From: Candidatus Gastranaerophilales bacterium
Lineage (GTDB): Bacteria > Cyanobacteriota > Vampirovibrionia > Gastranaerophilales > Gastranaerophilaceae
Direction: 5' to 3'
Length of the DNA: 64,000 nt
Assembly: GCA_944323925.1 (NCBI GenBank)
Contig: CALUUI010000011.1
Span: 1 to 64,000, forward strand
Shown: piece after piece, positions 44,038 to 53,415 of the stretch
Position numbering within the stretch: position 1 is the first letter of the stretch
Layout: each line of letters starts with the position of its first letter
Position numbers and translations under genes: made by a program
The notes under the pieces: model-generated
Told to the model about the DNA's origin: nothing
The model's database searches: none
Seen by the model: the letters and a program-made list of their open reading frames with translations, nothing else

Positions 44038-46461
44038 ATGGTAAAAGAACTTATAATGGATAATTTGTATAATACAAATACTCTCCCTTCAAAGATAAAG
44101 GGAGGGGATAAGTTCGCTTTTGTAACTGAAAATGATTTTCAAAATATATTTTCTAATAAAAAAGATATAGAGTATGCAGATGCTTATAGTAAAAATGATT
44201 TGTATAATGTATCAAGAGATAATATTATAAAAAATCCTAGAGATTTTCAATCAGCAGGTAATAGGTTAGATAATAAGGTAAGTAAAAATATTTCGACACC
44301 AAAATCACCAAAAGAAGATAAAGCCCCAATATCTGTTGATGAAAAAGTAAGCAATGATGGGTATTCTTTTTCAATAAGAGATTCATTACAAGAAAAAGAT
44401 AGTTTAAGTGATGAAAAAAATATTAAAGAAGACATTGTTGTTGAAGATACTGTAAAAACAGAAATTAAAGATGGAGTAGAATCAGATGTTCAAAGTAAGG
44501 AAAATGCAGAAGAAGCTACTTCGGAAGTATCATTAGAAGAAGATGACATACCAGACTCAGAGTTTGAATCAGTTAAGGATGATAAAAAAACAGAAATAGA
44601 AGCTGAAACTGATGCAGAAACAGAAATAGAGGTTGAGTCTGAAAATAAAACTGAAGTTAAAGTTGATAAATCTATTTCTAATAGTGCAACTATAGAATCT
44701 CAAATTCTAACAGAGTTAAATCTTAATAAATTTATAGGTAGTGAAACTGCTGTCAATATTAATTCGGCTATAGAAAATGAGTCTGTAGATAAAGAGTTGA
44801 ATATATCAGGCGAAAATGTATCAAGTTCTGTGACAGAAGTTTTATCAAGTATTGAAAATTCTCAGGTGGCTGAAATTAATCTGGATGGTGTTTCTGGCTC
44901 AACAGAAACAATAGAAGATTCTAATGTTAGGACTAATGATAAAAATACTGATGGCATAGACTTAGAAGATGGAAATTGGGAAGTTTTGGATGAATCTCAG
45001 CAATATGAAATAGATGTTGAATCATTCGGTAAAACAGAAGTAGAAACAACAGGTTCTGATATTAATTTATCTCAGGATGTAGCGGAAGAAGTACTATCTA
45101 AAGAAGTAATTAAGAAAACAGAAGAAGAAATAATCACTGAAAAAGTCAAAGAAGATGTTTTGATTTCCGCAGAGGGTGGAGAAGCAGAATCTGTTTTAAA
45201 TCAAAAGGATGTAGATGCTGTAGATGAAACAATAGAAGCAAATAGTAAAGAAAATGGTTTACAGGTAACAATAAAAAGTAATTCTATAGAGATAGCAGAT
45301 AATGTTTCTGAAGCATTGGATGAGGCAAATAGTAAACTTGAAACAGATGTAAGCGTAGAAGAAATAGAAGATACTGAAAAAACAGAAGTTAATACAAAAG
45401 TTGCTGAAGTTGTAGAAGATGAAATATCCGATGCAGATATCGAAATAAAATCGAATGAAAAAGCATCTAATGAAGTAAATATAGTTGAAGAAAGTACAGA
45501 ACCAGTTGAAAATGAGGAATTTTCGAATTTAAATGGTGAAAAAGAGAATAATTCACAAAATGCAAAGCAAGAATCTTCCAACCAAAATGAAAAATTAGAA
45601 TCAGATATAGATGTCAACTTAGATGAACGAACAAAGTTGGCTTATGTAGATATGACAAAAACGGAAGATGTGGAATTAGATACATTGGGTATTTTAGAGT
45701 CTAAAATAAGTATGTATGGTGAAAAACAAGAAGTTGTATCTGATGAAGTTGTAGTTGATATAAATGATATCGTTGATAATGTTGATATAGATACGGAAAT
45801 TCCATCAGAGAAAGCAATAAAGCCTACATCTATGGATGAACTAGTAGATGAAGAAATGTTGGATGAATTAAATATAACGTTAAAAAATAGTTCATCGAGT
45901 GTAAAAGATGTATATACATCGTCAAATACAACAGCAGAACAATTAATAAGATATGCAATAGAGGGAGAAAATAATTTTGATACCAGATTGTCCGCGACAT
46001 TACGTCCGACGGTTCAAACACAAGGAGAGGTATCTAATTCATCTTCAAAAGAAATATTAGCCCAAATAACAGAAAAGCTAACGAGTTTTAATTTTAAAAG
46101 CGGTTCCAAATTGACAATTCAGCTGAGTCCTGAAAGTATGGGAACAGTGGAAATAAAATTAACACATACGCCAGATGGAATAAAAGCTGAAATGTCAGCA
46201 GCATCGGATGATGCAAGAGATATGCTAAATAAAAACTTGGATGATTTAAGAGATACTTTGCAAAAATACGGAGTAAGACTGGATAAGGTTGGAACAACCA
46301 ATATAGCAACTCAACAAAGTACAGCACATCAAGATTATACAGAACAGGGGAACTCTCAAAGACAACAGCAGGGTCAAAGACAACAAAATGAAAAATCTAC
46401 CAAAGAGATGGAAAGATTTGAGGATATGGTAAGTTCGTTAACGGAAGAAGAGAAGGAGTAG
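44038..46461 (+). CDS. fliK: Flagellar hook-length control protein FliK, acidic form
   Basis: 807 residues from the ATG at 44038, with another ATG at 44056. Residues about 60-640 are low-complexity, rich in Glu, Asp, Val, Ser and Thr, with many short ETE/EIE-like pieces and presumably unfolded, as expected for a molecular ruler. The C-terminal Flg_hook domain (about 680-770) has LTIQLSPESMGTVEIKLTHTPDGIKAEMSAASDDARDML and VRLDKVGTTNI, the conserved LxPexLGxVev pattern. A Gln-rich tail follows. FliK measures the hook and flips export specificity; the ruler length would predict a long hook. Confidence 0.9.
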   Translation: MVKELIMDNLYNTNTLPSKIKGGDKFAFVTENDFQNIFSNKKDIEYADAYSKNDLYNVSRDNIIKNPRDFQSAGNRLDNKVSKNISTPKSPKEDKAPISVDEKVSNDGYSFSIRDSLQEKDSLSDEKNIKEDIVVEDTVKTEIKDGVESDVQSKENAEEATSEVSLEEDDIPDSEFESVKDDKKTEIEAETDAETEIEVESENKTEVKVDKSISNSATIESQILTELNLNKFIGSETAVNINSAIENESVDKELNISGENVSSSVTEVLSSIENSQVAEINLDGVSGSTETIEDSNVRTNDKNTDGIDLEDGNWEVLDESQQYEIDVESFGKTEVETTGSDINLSQDVAEEVLSKEVIKKTEEEIITEKVKEDVLISAEGGEAESVLNQKDVDAVDETIEANSKENGLQVTIKSNSIEIADNVSEALDEANSKLETDVSVEEIEDTEKTEVNTKVAEVVEDEISDADIEIKSNEKASNEVNIVEESTEPVENEEFSNLNGEKENNSQNAKQESSNQNEKLESDIDVNLDERTKLAYVDMTKTEDVELDTLGILESKISMYGEKQEVVSDEVVVDINDIVDNVDIDTEIPSEKAIKPTSMDELVDEEMLDELNITLKNSSSSVKDVYTSSNTTAEQLIRYAIEGENNFDTRLSATLRPTVQTQGEVSNSSSKEILAQITEKLTSFNFKSGSKLTIQLSPESMGTVEIKLTHTPDGIKAEMSAASDDARDMLNKNLDDLRDTLQKYGVRLDKVGTTNIATQQSTAHQDYTEQGNSQRQQQGQRQQNEKSTKEMERFEDMVSSLTEEEKE

Positions 46462-46473
46462 GAGGTAAGTATA

Positions 46474-47109
46474 ATGTCAATGGTAACGGATCAAATAACT
46501 AGTTTGCAATCGCAAACAGAGATGAATAAGGTTAATAGCAGTACAACAACATCATCTAATGGTGAAGTTGCAGGTGATTATACAATGTTCTTAACATTAA
46601 TGTTAGAGCAGTTAGAAAATCAAGACCCAACTCAGCCAATGGAAAATAGTGAGTGGTTGTCACAGTTAGCTCAATACTCAACTTTGGAACAAATGACAGC
46701 AATGAATTCAAATATGGAAGACATAATGACTGGATTAGAAAATATATCATCAAGTGTAGGTTCTAATGCTGTGATAACACAAACATTGTCATTGGTAGGA
46801 AAGGAAGTAACAATCGAATATACCGAAGTAGTCAAGGATGAAAATGGAGATCCTGTATTAGATGAAAACGGGAATCAAAAAACAGAAGAAAAAACAGTAA
46901 GTGGAGTTGTAACAGAAGCAAAATTTGAAGGTGGAATAGGTTATGTAAAAGTAGGAGATGAATACTATTCAATTTCAAATGTAACATCTATAAGAGAGCC
47001 TGAAAAGGCAGTAGAAGAAGCTCCAAGTGGTGGCTCAGATTCACCATCAACAGAGGCAGCAGCATTATCGTTGTCACCGGGAGCAATAATAAATAAAATA
47101 TTAAAATAA
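46474..47109 (+). CDS. flgD: Flagellar hook-capping protein FlgD
   Basis: Scaffold that caps the growing hook. The 211 residues include the conserved N-terminal DYTMFLTLMLEQLENQDPTQPMENSEWLSQLAQYSTLEQM (about 29-68) and an extended acidic middle (about 114-140). The tail is Ala/Ser/Gly-rich. A GGAGG Shine-Dalgarno precedes the ATG. It stands between fliK and flgE as in many species. Confidence 0.93.
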   Translation: MSMVTDQITSLQSQTEMNKVNSSTTTSSNGEVAGDYTMFLTLMLEQLENQDPTQPMENSEWLSQLAQYSTLEQMTAMNSNMEDIMTGLENISSSVGSNAVITQTLSLVGKEVTIEYTEVVKDENGDPVLDENGNQKTEEKTVSGVVTEAKFEGGIGYVKVGDEYYSISNVTSIREPEKAVEEAPSGGSDSPSTEAAALSLSPGAIINKILK

Positions 47110-47145
47110 AAAACAAATAAATGAGCAATTCGGAGGAGGAAAAGA

Positions 47146-48522
47146 ATGTCACAAGCTCTTTACACATCGGGTACCGGTTTAAAAGCCGGAACAAACCAGA
47201 TTAACGTTGTATCAAACAACGTTGCGAACATGAATACGACGGCATACAAGTCAAGTCGTGTAAACTTTGAAACATTGTTTTACTCTGATTTGTCCCATAG
47301 TTCAACCGCGAGTGTAACTTCAGGAGGAGTTAATGCAAAACAGGTTGGACACGGTGTTCAAATTGGTGGTATAACAAGAAACTTTGCCCAAGGTACATTT
47401 AAAAATACCGGACGAGATCAAGATATGATGATTTCCGGCAATGGGTATTTTGTAGTAACCGATTCAAGTGGTCAATCCTTTTTAACAAGAGATGGCTCAT
47501 TCTCTCTTGATTCAAATGGCGATTTGGTAACATCATCAGGTTATTATGTAATGGGAGCATCAGGTACGTATTCAACAACATCATCTGATGTTAATGTCCA
47601 TATTCCACAATTATTAAATTTAATTGTTGAAGGGGCCCCGGCAGCAGAATATGGTGAAACATTATTATCAGAAATGAATAATGCCGATTTAACTGCAGGT
47701 ACTTTTACTATGGTTGTAAATGGTAATGACGGAACTACAGTACCTGTAAATGTTACTTTGACTCAAGATAATATTAATACAATGGATGTTGATGCTCTGG
47801 TACAAGAGATTAATCAGCAGTTACAAGCAGGAGGGGCGGATGGTTATATAGTCGCATCGGTAACAGATGGGACAATAACCTTTACACCTCAAGATCCGGA
47901 TGATGCAGTAGAGTTTGAAACTCCAATGGAAGGTGGATCAAACTTTGTTGAGCAATTTGGATTATCAAATGTTGAAAAAAATGATGCAGGTAACTATGTT
48001 TCAAAGATAACAAATTACTCGGCGACAATAAGTGATGCCGGATCTTACAATTCATCAGTTTCATTGGAAGATTGGACTGTAAGTAATAACGGTATTATCG
48101 AGGCAACATATTCTGATGGCTCCAAAATGACAGTAAAAGTAGATGAGAACAACGAAATGACTTGGCAAATTACAACAAGTGATTATGTCAAAATAACAGG
48201 AGATGATGTAGATGTTCAAGAAGGTTTCTTAGATTATGGAAATATGATAATTGAACTATGTACAGTTGTTAACGAGTCAGGCTTAGAGTCAGAAAGTAAC
48301 AACTTGTGGTCAATAGGTTCAAATGCAGGTACTGCATATTTTGGAGTTGCGGGCTATGCTGCTTTTGGTACTATTCAAACAGGTGGATTAGAGGCATCTA
48401 ACGTTGAACTTTCAGATGAGTTATCAGAAATGATTCTTGCACAAAGTTTAATACAAGCAAATTCACGTGTTTTCAATACTTCAAGTAGTATATTGGAAAC
48501 ACTTGTATATCTCGGTCAATAA
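47146..48522 (+). CDS. flgE: Flagellar hook protein FlgE
   Basis: 458 residues with the FlgE/FlgF/FlgG ends: N-terminal ALYTSGTGLKAGTNQINVVSNNVANMNTTAYKSSRVNFETLF, the DMMISGNGYFVV segment, and C-terminal GGLEASNVELSDELSEMILAQSLIQANSRVFNTSSSILETL. The middle is large and Asp/Thr-rich, as in hook proteins; length and position after flgD favour FlgE over the rod proteins. GGAGGA precedes the ATG. Confidence 0.92.
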   Translation: MSQALYTSGTGLKAGTNQINVVSNNVANMNTTAYKSSRVNFETLFYSDLSHSSTASVTSGGVNAKQVGHGVQIGGITRNFAQGTFKNTGRDQDMMISGNGYFVVTDSSGQSFLTRDGSFSLDSNGDLVTSSGYYVMGASGTYSTTSSDVNVHIPQLLNLIVEGAPAAEYGETLLSEMNNADLTAGTFTMVVNGNDGTTVPVNVTLTQDNINTMDVDALVQEINQQLQAGGADGYIVASVTDGTITFTPQDPDDAVEFETPMEGGSNFVEQFGLSNVEKNDAGNYVSKITNYSATISDAGSYNSSVSLEDWTVSNNGIIEATYSDGSKMTVKVDENNEMTWQITTSDYVKITGDDVDVQEGFLDYGNMIIELCTVVNESGLESESNNLWSIGSNAGTAYFGVAGYAAFGTIQTGGLEASNVELSDELSEMILAQSLIQANSRVFNTSSSILETLVYLGQ

Positions 48523-48539
48523 TTAATGTAGCGTAAAGG

Positions 48540-48589
48540 CATGCCCTTTTGAGTTCAAAAGTTTGTCAAGTATGTTACAAAAGGGCATG
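48540..48589. repeat. 12-bp inverted repeat after flgE
   Basis: CATGCCCTTTTG (48540-48551) and CAAAAGGGCATG (48578-48589) are a perfect 12-bp inverted repeat with a 26-nt loop, 17 bp after the flgE stop. There is no T-tract after it, so it is not a standard intrinsic terminator; it may protect the 3' end or bind a protein. Confidence 0.6.
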
Positions 48590-48689
48590 AATTTACAAAA
48601 CTTAATATATTGAAAACATGTTGAAATGCATGTAAATCATGGGTTTTAGCATGTGGGTAAAAGAGGCAAAAATATTTACAAAGATATAT

Positions 48690-48718
48690 TTGTCTGCCCG
48701 TGAAAGTTATTATATAAT
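48690..48718 (+). promoter_or_regulatory. yggS-sepF promoter
   Basis: TTGTCT (48690-48695), 17 nt, TATAAT (48713-48718). The ATG at 48738 is preceded by GGGGAGG. An upstream in-frame start at 48639 would read through this promoter and is rejected. Confidence 0.65.
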
Positions 48719-48737
48719 CAAAAGAGTAGGGGAGGAT

Positions 48738-49400
48738 ATGGAAAAAACAGTAAGCAAAAATCTTCTACTTATAAATGAAAAAATCGCACCTTGTAAACCA
48801 AAAATAATTGCAGTAACAAAATACTATGACAAAACAGCAATAGAAGATGCTTTCGAATGTGGTTTGAGAGATTTTGGTGAATCTCGTGTAAATGATGCGT
48901 TGGCTAAAATGGATTTGTTGTGTAAAGAGCTAAAAGAAAAGTCTACGTTTCATTTTATAGGTCACGTTCAGAGTAATAAAGCTAAAAAAATAGTTAAGTA
49001 TTTTGATTATATCCATTCGGTTGATTCGTACAGGATAGCAGAAATAATTTCGAATAGTGCTTTAGAGATAGGCAAATGTCAAAAAGTTCTATTGCAATTA
49101 AATAACGCTGGTGAAGAAACAAAGTTTGGATATAGTAAAGAAGGGATGTTAAGGGATTTTGAACGTATAATAAGCCTTGAGGGAATTGAGGTATGCGGAC
49201 TAATGAATATGGCACCTCTTATGGCAAGTGAGAGAGAGTTGGAAGATTTGTTTGAAGATGTAAACAGCTTTAGGCATCAACTAGAAAACAAATTTGGTTA
49301 TAATCTGCGGGAACTTTCTATGGGCATGAGTAACGATTATCATATTGCAGTCAAGCACGGCGCAACGATGATAAGAATTGGTAGGAAATTATTTAGTTAA
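48738..49400 (+). CDS. yggS: YggS/PLPBP-family PLP homeostasis protein
   Basis: 220 residues from the ATG at 48738. The TIM-barrel protein binds PLP on a Lys in IIAVTKYYDKTAI and shows GESRVNDAL, FHFIGHVQSNKAKKIV, SVDSYRIAE, CGLMNMAPL, and the phosphate-binding ELSMGMSNDYHIAVKHGATMIRIG. It balances vitamin B6 and amino-acid pools and has no known catalysis. sepF 18 nt downstream reproduces the yggS-sepF pair of Cyanobacteria and Firmicutes division clusters. Confidence 0.94.
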   Translation: MEKTVSKNLLLINEKIAPCKPKIIAVTKYYDKTAIEDAFECGLRDFGESRVNDALAKMDLLCKELKEKSTFHFIGHVQSNKAKKIVKYFDYIHSVDSYRIAEIISNSALEIGKCQKVLLQLNNAGEETKFGYSKEGMLRDFERIISLEGIEVCGLMNMAPLMASERELEDLFEDVNSFRHQLENKFGYNLRELSMGMSNDYHIAVKHGATMIRIGRKLFS

Positions 49401-49418
49401 AATTGGAGGAATTTAATA

Positions 49419-49922
49419 ATGACATTATCAGATGGCTTAAACGGAATAATCAGTTTTATAAAAAAAGGATTTGAAGGAAGAGATGATGATCCGTTTGTTT
49501 TTGATGAAGAAGAAGGAACTGAAGAATATATTTCAGATGGTAATGCAGCCCTAGATGTTATGTATAGCCCTAAGAATGAAAACCGTTGGGAGCGTGAAAG
49601 AGAAAATAAAGTAGTATCTCACCCTAACTATCGTACAGGTGAAGTTACTATAATGGAACCTCGTTCTTTTGGTGAAGCTGTTCAAATTGTTAAAAAATTA
49701 AAAGATAAAAATACTATTGTTCTTAATTTACATTTGTTAGACAAAGAACAATCTCAAAGAACAATAGATTTTGTATGCGGTGCTGCTCATGCATTAAATG
49801 GAACTCCGCAAAAAGTAGGTGATATGGTGTTTGTTTTCACTCCTTCAAACGTTGCGCTTTCTGTTGAATCTGCTATGGTTCAAAATAAGTTCAGCGAATC
49901 TTTGTGGAATAAGGCACTATAA
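49419..49922 (+). CDS. sepF: Cell division protein SepF
   Basis: Membrane-binding FtsZ anchor. The 167 residues have an N-terminal amphipathic helix (LSDGLNGIISFIKKGF), an acidic linker, and the SepF domain at about 80-150: EPRSFGEAVQIVKKLKDKNTIVLNLHLLDKEQSQRTIDFVCGAAHALNG and KVGDMVFVFTPSNV. GGAGG precedes the ATG. SepF replaces FtsA/ZipA in Cyanobacteria and Gram-positives; together with Skp and TolC in this window it points to a cyanobacterial-type diderm. Confidence 0.95.
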   Translation: MTLSDGLNGIISFIKKGFEGRDDDPFVFDEEEGTEEYISDGNAALDVMYSPKNENRWERERENKVVSHPNYRTGEVTIMEPRSFGEAVQIVKKLKDKNTIVLNLHLLDKEQSQRTIDFVCGAAHALNGTPQKVGDMVFVFTPSNVALSVESAMVQNKFSESLWNKAL

Positions 49923-49980
49923 TTTAAGAGAGAGAGATTTTAAAACACTAATATATTGATTTGTGATAGTTGGATTTTCA

Positions 49981-50005
49981 GGGTGCATTTGCACCCTTTT
50001 TATTT
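49981..50005 (+). terminator. Rho-independent terminator after sepF
   Basis: GGGTGC/GCACCC 6-bp stem, ATTT loop, then TTTTTATTTT. The last bases overlap the 3' end of the convergent radical SAM gene. Confidence 0.85.
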
Positions 50006-50896
50006 TGTTAGTCGAAGTTTTATTCCTGCTAAAATAGTCTCAAAAGAAAAATTATATAGTGCTTTCATTTCCCCAGCCATTCCTAGTCCGCAATTTTTGC
50101 AATCGGAATTGGGCGTGTCGGGGCAGCCAGAGAATCTTTTGTTGTCTACTGTTATAAAGTTTGTAATAAAACAGACTTTAGGAAAAGTTGGATTTTTTAG
50201 ATAGTTAAGTCCTGTTTTGGTATTTAGAATTTTGTATCCCTGATTTTTGTATTTAATGATTGTATTAATTATTTCTTCTTTGTTGCTTACACAAAGAGTA
50301 TTATCATTATTAACCGGATTATAAAAATTAAAAGAAATTCCATTAATGTATGGCGATTGTTCTATAAAAGCCAGAACATTTTGTACCTCATCTTTGTTAA
50401 TAGAATTTATGACCATGTTTGCTGAAACTTTATTTGGGCATGGAAATTTTTTAATGTTTTCTGATAATTTTTCAAACGCACCTTCTCCACGAATGATATT
50501 GTGAGATTTTAATCCGTCTAGGCTAATAAAAATGTGATCAGCATTAACGAAAGAGAAATCTTTGCTGGCGTTTGTTGTCACAGTTGTTGAGAAAAATCCT
50601 ATTTCTTTAGCAAGATTACATAGGTCGTTAATATTTTTATCTCCGTCACGCCATTGTATTGGTTCTCCGCCTTCAAAGTCTACGAATCTTGAGCCGAGTT
50701 TGTATGAATAGATAAGGTGCTCTTTTACCTCTCCAAATGTCATTTTTTTAGGAGTAGTTTTATCTACACAACAATGTTTACAGTTATAATTGCAAATATT
50801 TGATATAAAGATAACTGTTTGAAGCGGTATTTTTTTGTTAAAAAATTTAATTTTAACATACCAGAATATCAGGTATAGAAGTTTATTTATCCCCAT
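50000..50896 (-). CDS. Radical SAM protein of unknown substrate
   Basis: 298 residues. The radical SAM [4Fe-4S] motif is CNYNCKHC near residue 36, followed by a GGEP-type SAM-binding loop (DFEGGEPIQW) and the barrel strands (VTTNASKD, HIFISLDGL). The C-terminus has extra Cys (CFITNF, SGCPDTPNSDCKNCG) that may bind a second cluster, as in SPASM/twitch enzymes. The N-terminus is hydrophobic and basic, suggesting membrane contact. It overlaps the UbiA prenyltransferase gene by 10 nt, so it may modify the same lipid or quinone. HpnH-like and peptide-modifying roles are alternatives. Confidence 0.8.
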   Translation of the reverse strand: MGINKLLYLIFWYVKIKFFNKKIPLQTVIFISNICNYNCKHCCVDKTTPKKMTFGEVKEHLIYSYKLGSRFVDFEGGEPIQWRDGDKNINDLCNLAKEIGFFSTTVTTNASKDFSFVNADHIFISLDGLKSHNIIRGEGAFEKLSENIKKFPCPNKVSANMVINSINKDEVQNVLAFIEQSPYINGISFNFYNPVNNDNTLCVSNKEEIINTIIKYKNQGYKILNTKTGLNYLKNPTFPKVCFITNFITVDNKRFSGCPDTPNSDCKNCGLGMAGEMKALYNFSFETILAGIKLRLTK

Positions 50897-51867
50897 AATT
50901 TTATAGCCTTACATATGAAAAATATTGATATGATTGAAACAAAAGCGGTCATATAATCTCTTGAAAGTAACCACCTTGTATAAAAGTATTCATTTCTTGA
51001 TTTAATAGCTAACTTCCAGAGCTTTTTAGGTAGGAGTTTGAAAAGAATTTTGTGCCTTTTTTTGTCCCTCATAACAAAAAGCAGGTATACAGCTACAGGT
51101 AGGGTTATCAGGCAAAGAAAGCCTAGAGTATTAGAGATAAAGAATGATATCCCAAAAGGCAGAACTGTAAAAAGGAACAGTGCGAAAAATCTAAGGAAGT
51201 CATTTTTCAGTAGTACTGCAAGCGTTGTTTTTTTGCAGGCGATATCTGCATCAAGATCAGCTATTGAGTGAACGTAGACGATATTTGTGGTAAGTAGTCC
51301 TGTAATAATTGAAACTATGATTATTTGTTCTGAGATGTAGCCGGTAGTGACAAAGAAAACACCTGAACAAAGCAAGGGCCCAAACATAAGCCCTATAATT
51401 AATTCACCAAATCCACGGTAAGAGAGTTTAAGGGGTGGTGCGCTGTAGAAAATTATTAAAAAACCACCGATTAGCATAAATACAAGAATAGGCAGCCCAA
51501 TTTTAAATAAAAAGTATAGCCCGATTAATGTTGCAACAAGTGCAAATGTTGATGCAAGCAGAAAAATTTGTTTTTCATTGAAATTATTATCAATAATGTG
51601 AGAACATTTTAGAGCTCTGCCTGATTTAACTTTATTTCTTATTGGTACAATGCCTTGGATATAGTCAAAAAAATCATCATAGAGATTTGCTGCAAGATGT
51701 AAAGAAATAACGCTAATAAATGCGAGTAAAGCATTTACGCAAGAAAATGATTTAGAAGTCAGAGCCACGCAAATTGTAACGAATACGCTGATAGAGCTTT
51801 GGGGCAGTGCGCGCCATCTTGCAGCATCAAGGATTAATGCTAAGGAATTTTTTAGTTGGATAAGCAT
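50887..51867 (-). CDS. UbiA-family prenyltransferase (MenA-like)
   Basis: 326-residue membrane protein with about eight helices. The first Asp motif is NLYDDFFDY (residue 63 on); the second is DLDADIACKKTTLAV (about 205), both lining the prenyl diphosphate/Mg site. It resembles 1,4-dihydroxy-2-naphthoate polyprenyltransferase MenA, but chlorophyll, heme or other UbiA members are not excluded. AGGAG precedes the ATG. It follows ffh by about 20 nt and overlaps the radical SAM gene, giving an ffh-ubiA-radical SAM operon. No other menaquinone genes are in the window. Confidence 0.85.
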   Translation of the reverse strand: MLIQLKNSLALILDAARWRALPQSSISVFVTICVALTSKSFSCVNALLAFISVISLHLAANLYDDFFDYIQGIVPIRNKVKSGRALKCSHIIDNNFNEKQIFLLASTFALVATLIGLYFLFKIGLPILVFMLIGGFLIIFYSAPPLKLSYRGFGELIIGLMFGPLLCSGVFFVTTGYISEQIIIVSIITGLLTTNIVYVHSIADLDADIACKKTTLAVLLKNDFLRFFALFLFTVLPFGISFFISNTLGFLCLITLPVAVYLLFVMRDKKRHKILFKLLPKKLWKLAIKSRNEYFYTRWLLSRDYMTAFVSIISIFFICKAIKLWG

Positions 51868-51886
51868 AAGGCAACTCCTATAAATA

Positions 51887-53269
51887 CTAGAATTTACGGC
51901 CTTTTTGTAGTTGTCCCATCATTTTTTTCATTTGTAACAAACCGCTGGCACCGCCGAATTTGCCGAAGGATTTTTTCATATCATTAACACCCTTCATCAT
52001 TGTTCTCATTTGTTCAAACTGTTTGATGAAGATGTTAATGTCGTGAAGCGGTATTCCTGAACCTGCAGAAATTCTTTTTTTTCTGCTTGAATTGATTAAG
52101 TCAGGATGCTCTCTTTCTTCCGGAGTCATAGAAGAAATGAAAACTTCAATGCGTTTGAATTGTTTTTCACCCTCTCTAGAGATAAGTTGCTTATCGTCGC
52201 TTGAAATGTTTAAGCCCGGAATCATACCAAGTAATTGATCAAAAGATCCAAACATTTTCATTTGTTTTTGCATTTTTAGAAAGTCATTGAAAGAAAATTC
52301 AGCCTTAGCCATTTTCTTTTCAAGTTCTTTAGCTTCTTTTTCGTCAAAAACTTCTTGAGCTCTTTCTACAAGAGAAACAATGTCACCCATACCAAGAATT
52401 CTTGTAGCCATTCTTTCAGGATAGAAATCTTCGAGAGCATTAAGTTTTTCGCCTGTTCCCGTAAGTTTAATAGGCTTTCCTGTACAATAGACGACACTAA
52501 GTGCCGAACCACCCCTTGAGTCACCATCAAGTTTAGTAAGAACAAGCCCTGTAAGGTTAAGTTGTGCATCAAAGTTTTCTGCAACATTAACGGCTTCTTG
52601 GCCTGTCATAGAGTCAATGACAAGGAGTTTTTCCTGTGGTGAAAAGATGCGGTCTATGAGCAGTAGTTCTGCCATCATATCGGTATCAATTTGAAGTCTG
52701 CCGGCCGTATCAAGGATAAGAACATTGAATCCGTTTGATTTAGCATAATCAATTGCAGATTGTACAATTTCTTGAACATTTTTAGTATCTTTAGTAAATA
52801 CTTCAGTATCGATTTCTTTACCTAAGATTTGTAATTGGTTAATCGCTGCGGGTCTATAGACGTCGCAAGCAACGAGTAACGGGTTTTTGCCATCTTTTTT
52901 TAATTTAACCGCCAGTTTAGCTGATGAGGTTGTTTTTCCTGAACCTTGAAGACCAAGCATCATAATGATGGATGGGTGACCTGTTAGGTTTAGCGGTTTT
53001 AGCTCTTTCCCAAGTAGTTCAACCAATTCATCGTGAACAATTTTGACTAGTTGTTGAGAGGGGTTAACTCCTTGAATTACATTTTCGCCTTCTGCCCTGT
53101 CTTTAATTTTAGAAATAAAAGATTTTACGACTCTAAGATTAACATCGGCTTCAAGTAGTGCACGTCTAATTTCTCTGATTGCATCGTGCATATTTTCTTG
53201 AGTCAGTTCGTTGCTTGCCGAAGCTGACCTGATTATATCCTGTAGTCTTGATGATAGTGATTCAAACAT
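51887..53269 (-). CDS. ffh: Signal recognition particle protein Ffh
   Basis: GTPase that binds signal sequences and 4.5S RNA for co-translational membrane targeting. The 460 residues include an N domain, the G domain with GLQGSGKTTSSAKLA near residue 106, the DTAGRLQ motif and TKLDGDSRGG, then the Met-rich M domain (FLKMQKQMKMFG..., QFEQMRTMMKGVNDMKKSFGK..., QMKKMMGQLQKGRKF). Length is normal. It is divergent from glnA. YidC, its frequent partner in membrane insertion, is at 36770. Confidence 0.97.
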   Translation of the reverse strand: MFESLSSRLQDIIRSASASNELTQENMHDAIREIRRALLEADVNLRVVKSFISKIKDRAEGENVIQGVNPSQQLVKIVHDELVELLGKELKPLNLTGHPSIIMMLGLQGSGKTTSSAKLAVKLKKDGKNPLLVACDVYRPAAINQLQILGKEIDTEVFTKDTKNVQEIVQSAIDYAKSNGFNVLILDTAGRLQIDTDMMAELLLIDRIFSPQEKLLVIDSMTGQEAVNVAENFDAQLNLTGLVLTKLDGDSRGGSALSVVYCTGKPIKLTGTGEKLNALEDFYPERMATRILGMGDIVSLVERAQEVFDEKEAKELEKKMAKAEFSFNDFLKMQKQMKMFGSFDQLLGMIPGLNISSDDKQLISREGEKQFKRIEVFISSMTPEEREHPDLINSSRKKRISAGSGIPLHDINIFIKQFEQMRTMMKGVNDMKKSFGKFGGASGLLQMKKMMGQLQKGRKF

Positions 53270-53361
53270 AATCGTATTATCTCGTAAACACGTTTTTCTT
53301 GCAATACTGCTATATTTAAGTAAGATTAATTTTTCTTTATTTAATCTTAATATCGTAAATA

Positions 53362-53415
53362 TTGACCTTTATAAAAAAATATATTTTAATAAGTGTATTA
53401 AAAACAGTTAATACA
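53362..53415 (+). promoter_or_regulatory. glnA promoter and palindromic operator
   Basis: TTGACC (53362-53367), 17 nt, TTTAAT (53385-53390). Overlapping the expected transcription start is a perfect inverted repeat TGTATTAA-N6-TTAATACA (53394-53415). It is not the NtcA GTA-N8-TAC nor the 17-bp GlnR box. A repressor there, or a small 5' hairpin, could adjust glnA to nitrogen supply. Confidence 0.6.

Noticed and set aside
45201-45617. Long Ser-rich antisense ORF within fliK
   Set aside because: It is the mirror of the Glu/Asp/Val-rich low-complexity region (GAA/TCT codons) and has no family resemblance or ribosome-binding site.
48639-48737. Upstream start of yggS adding 33 residues
   Set aside because: The extension covers the TTGTCT-N17-TATAAT promoter and the GGGGAGG; the family starts near MEKTVSKN.
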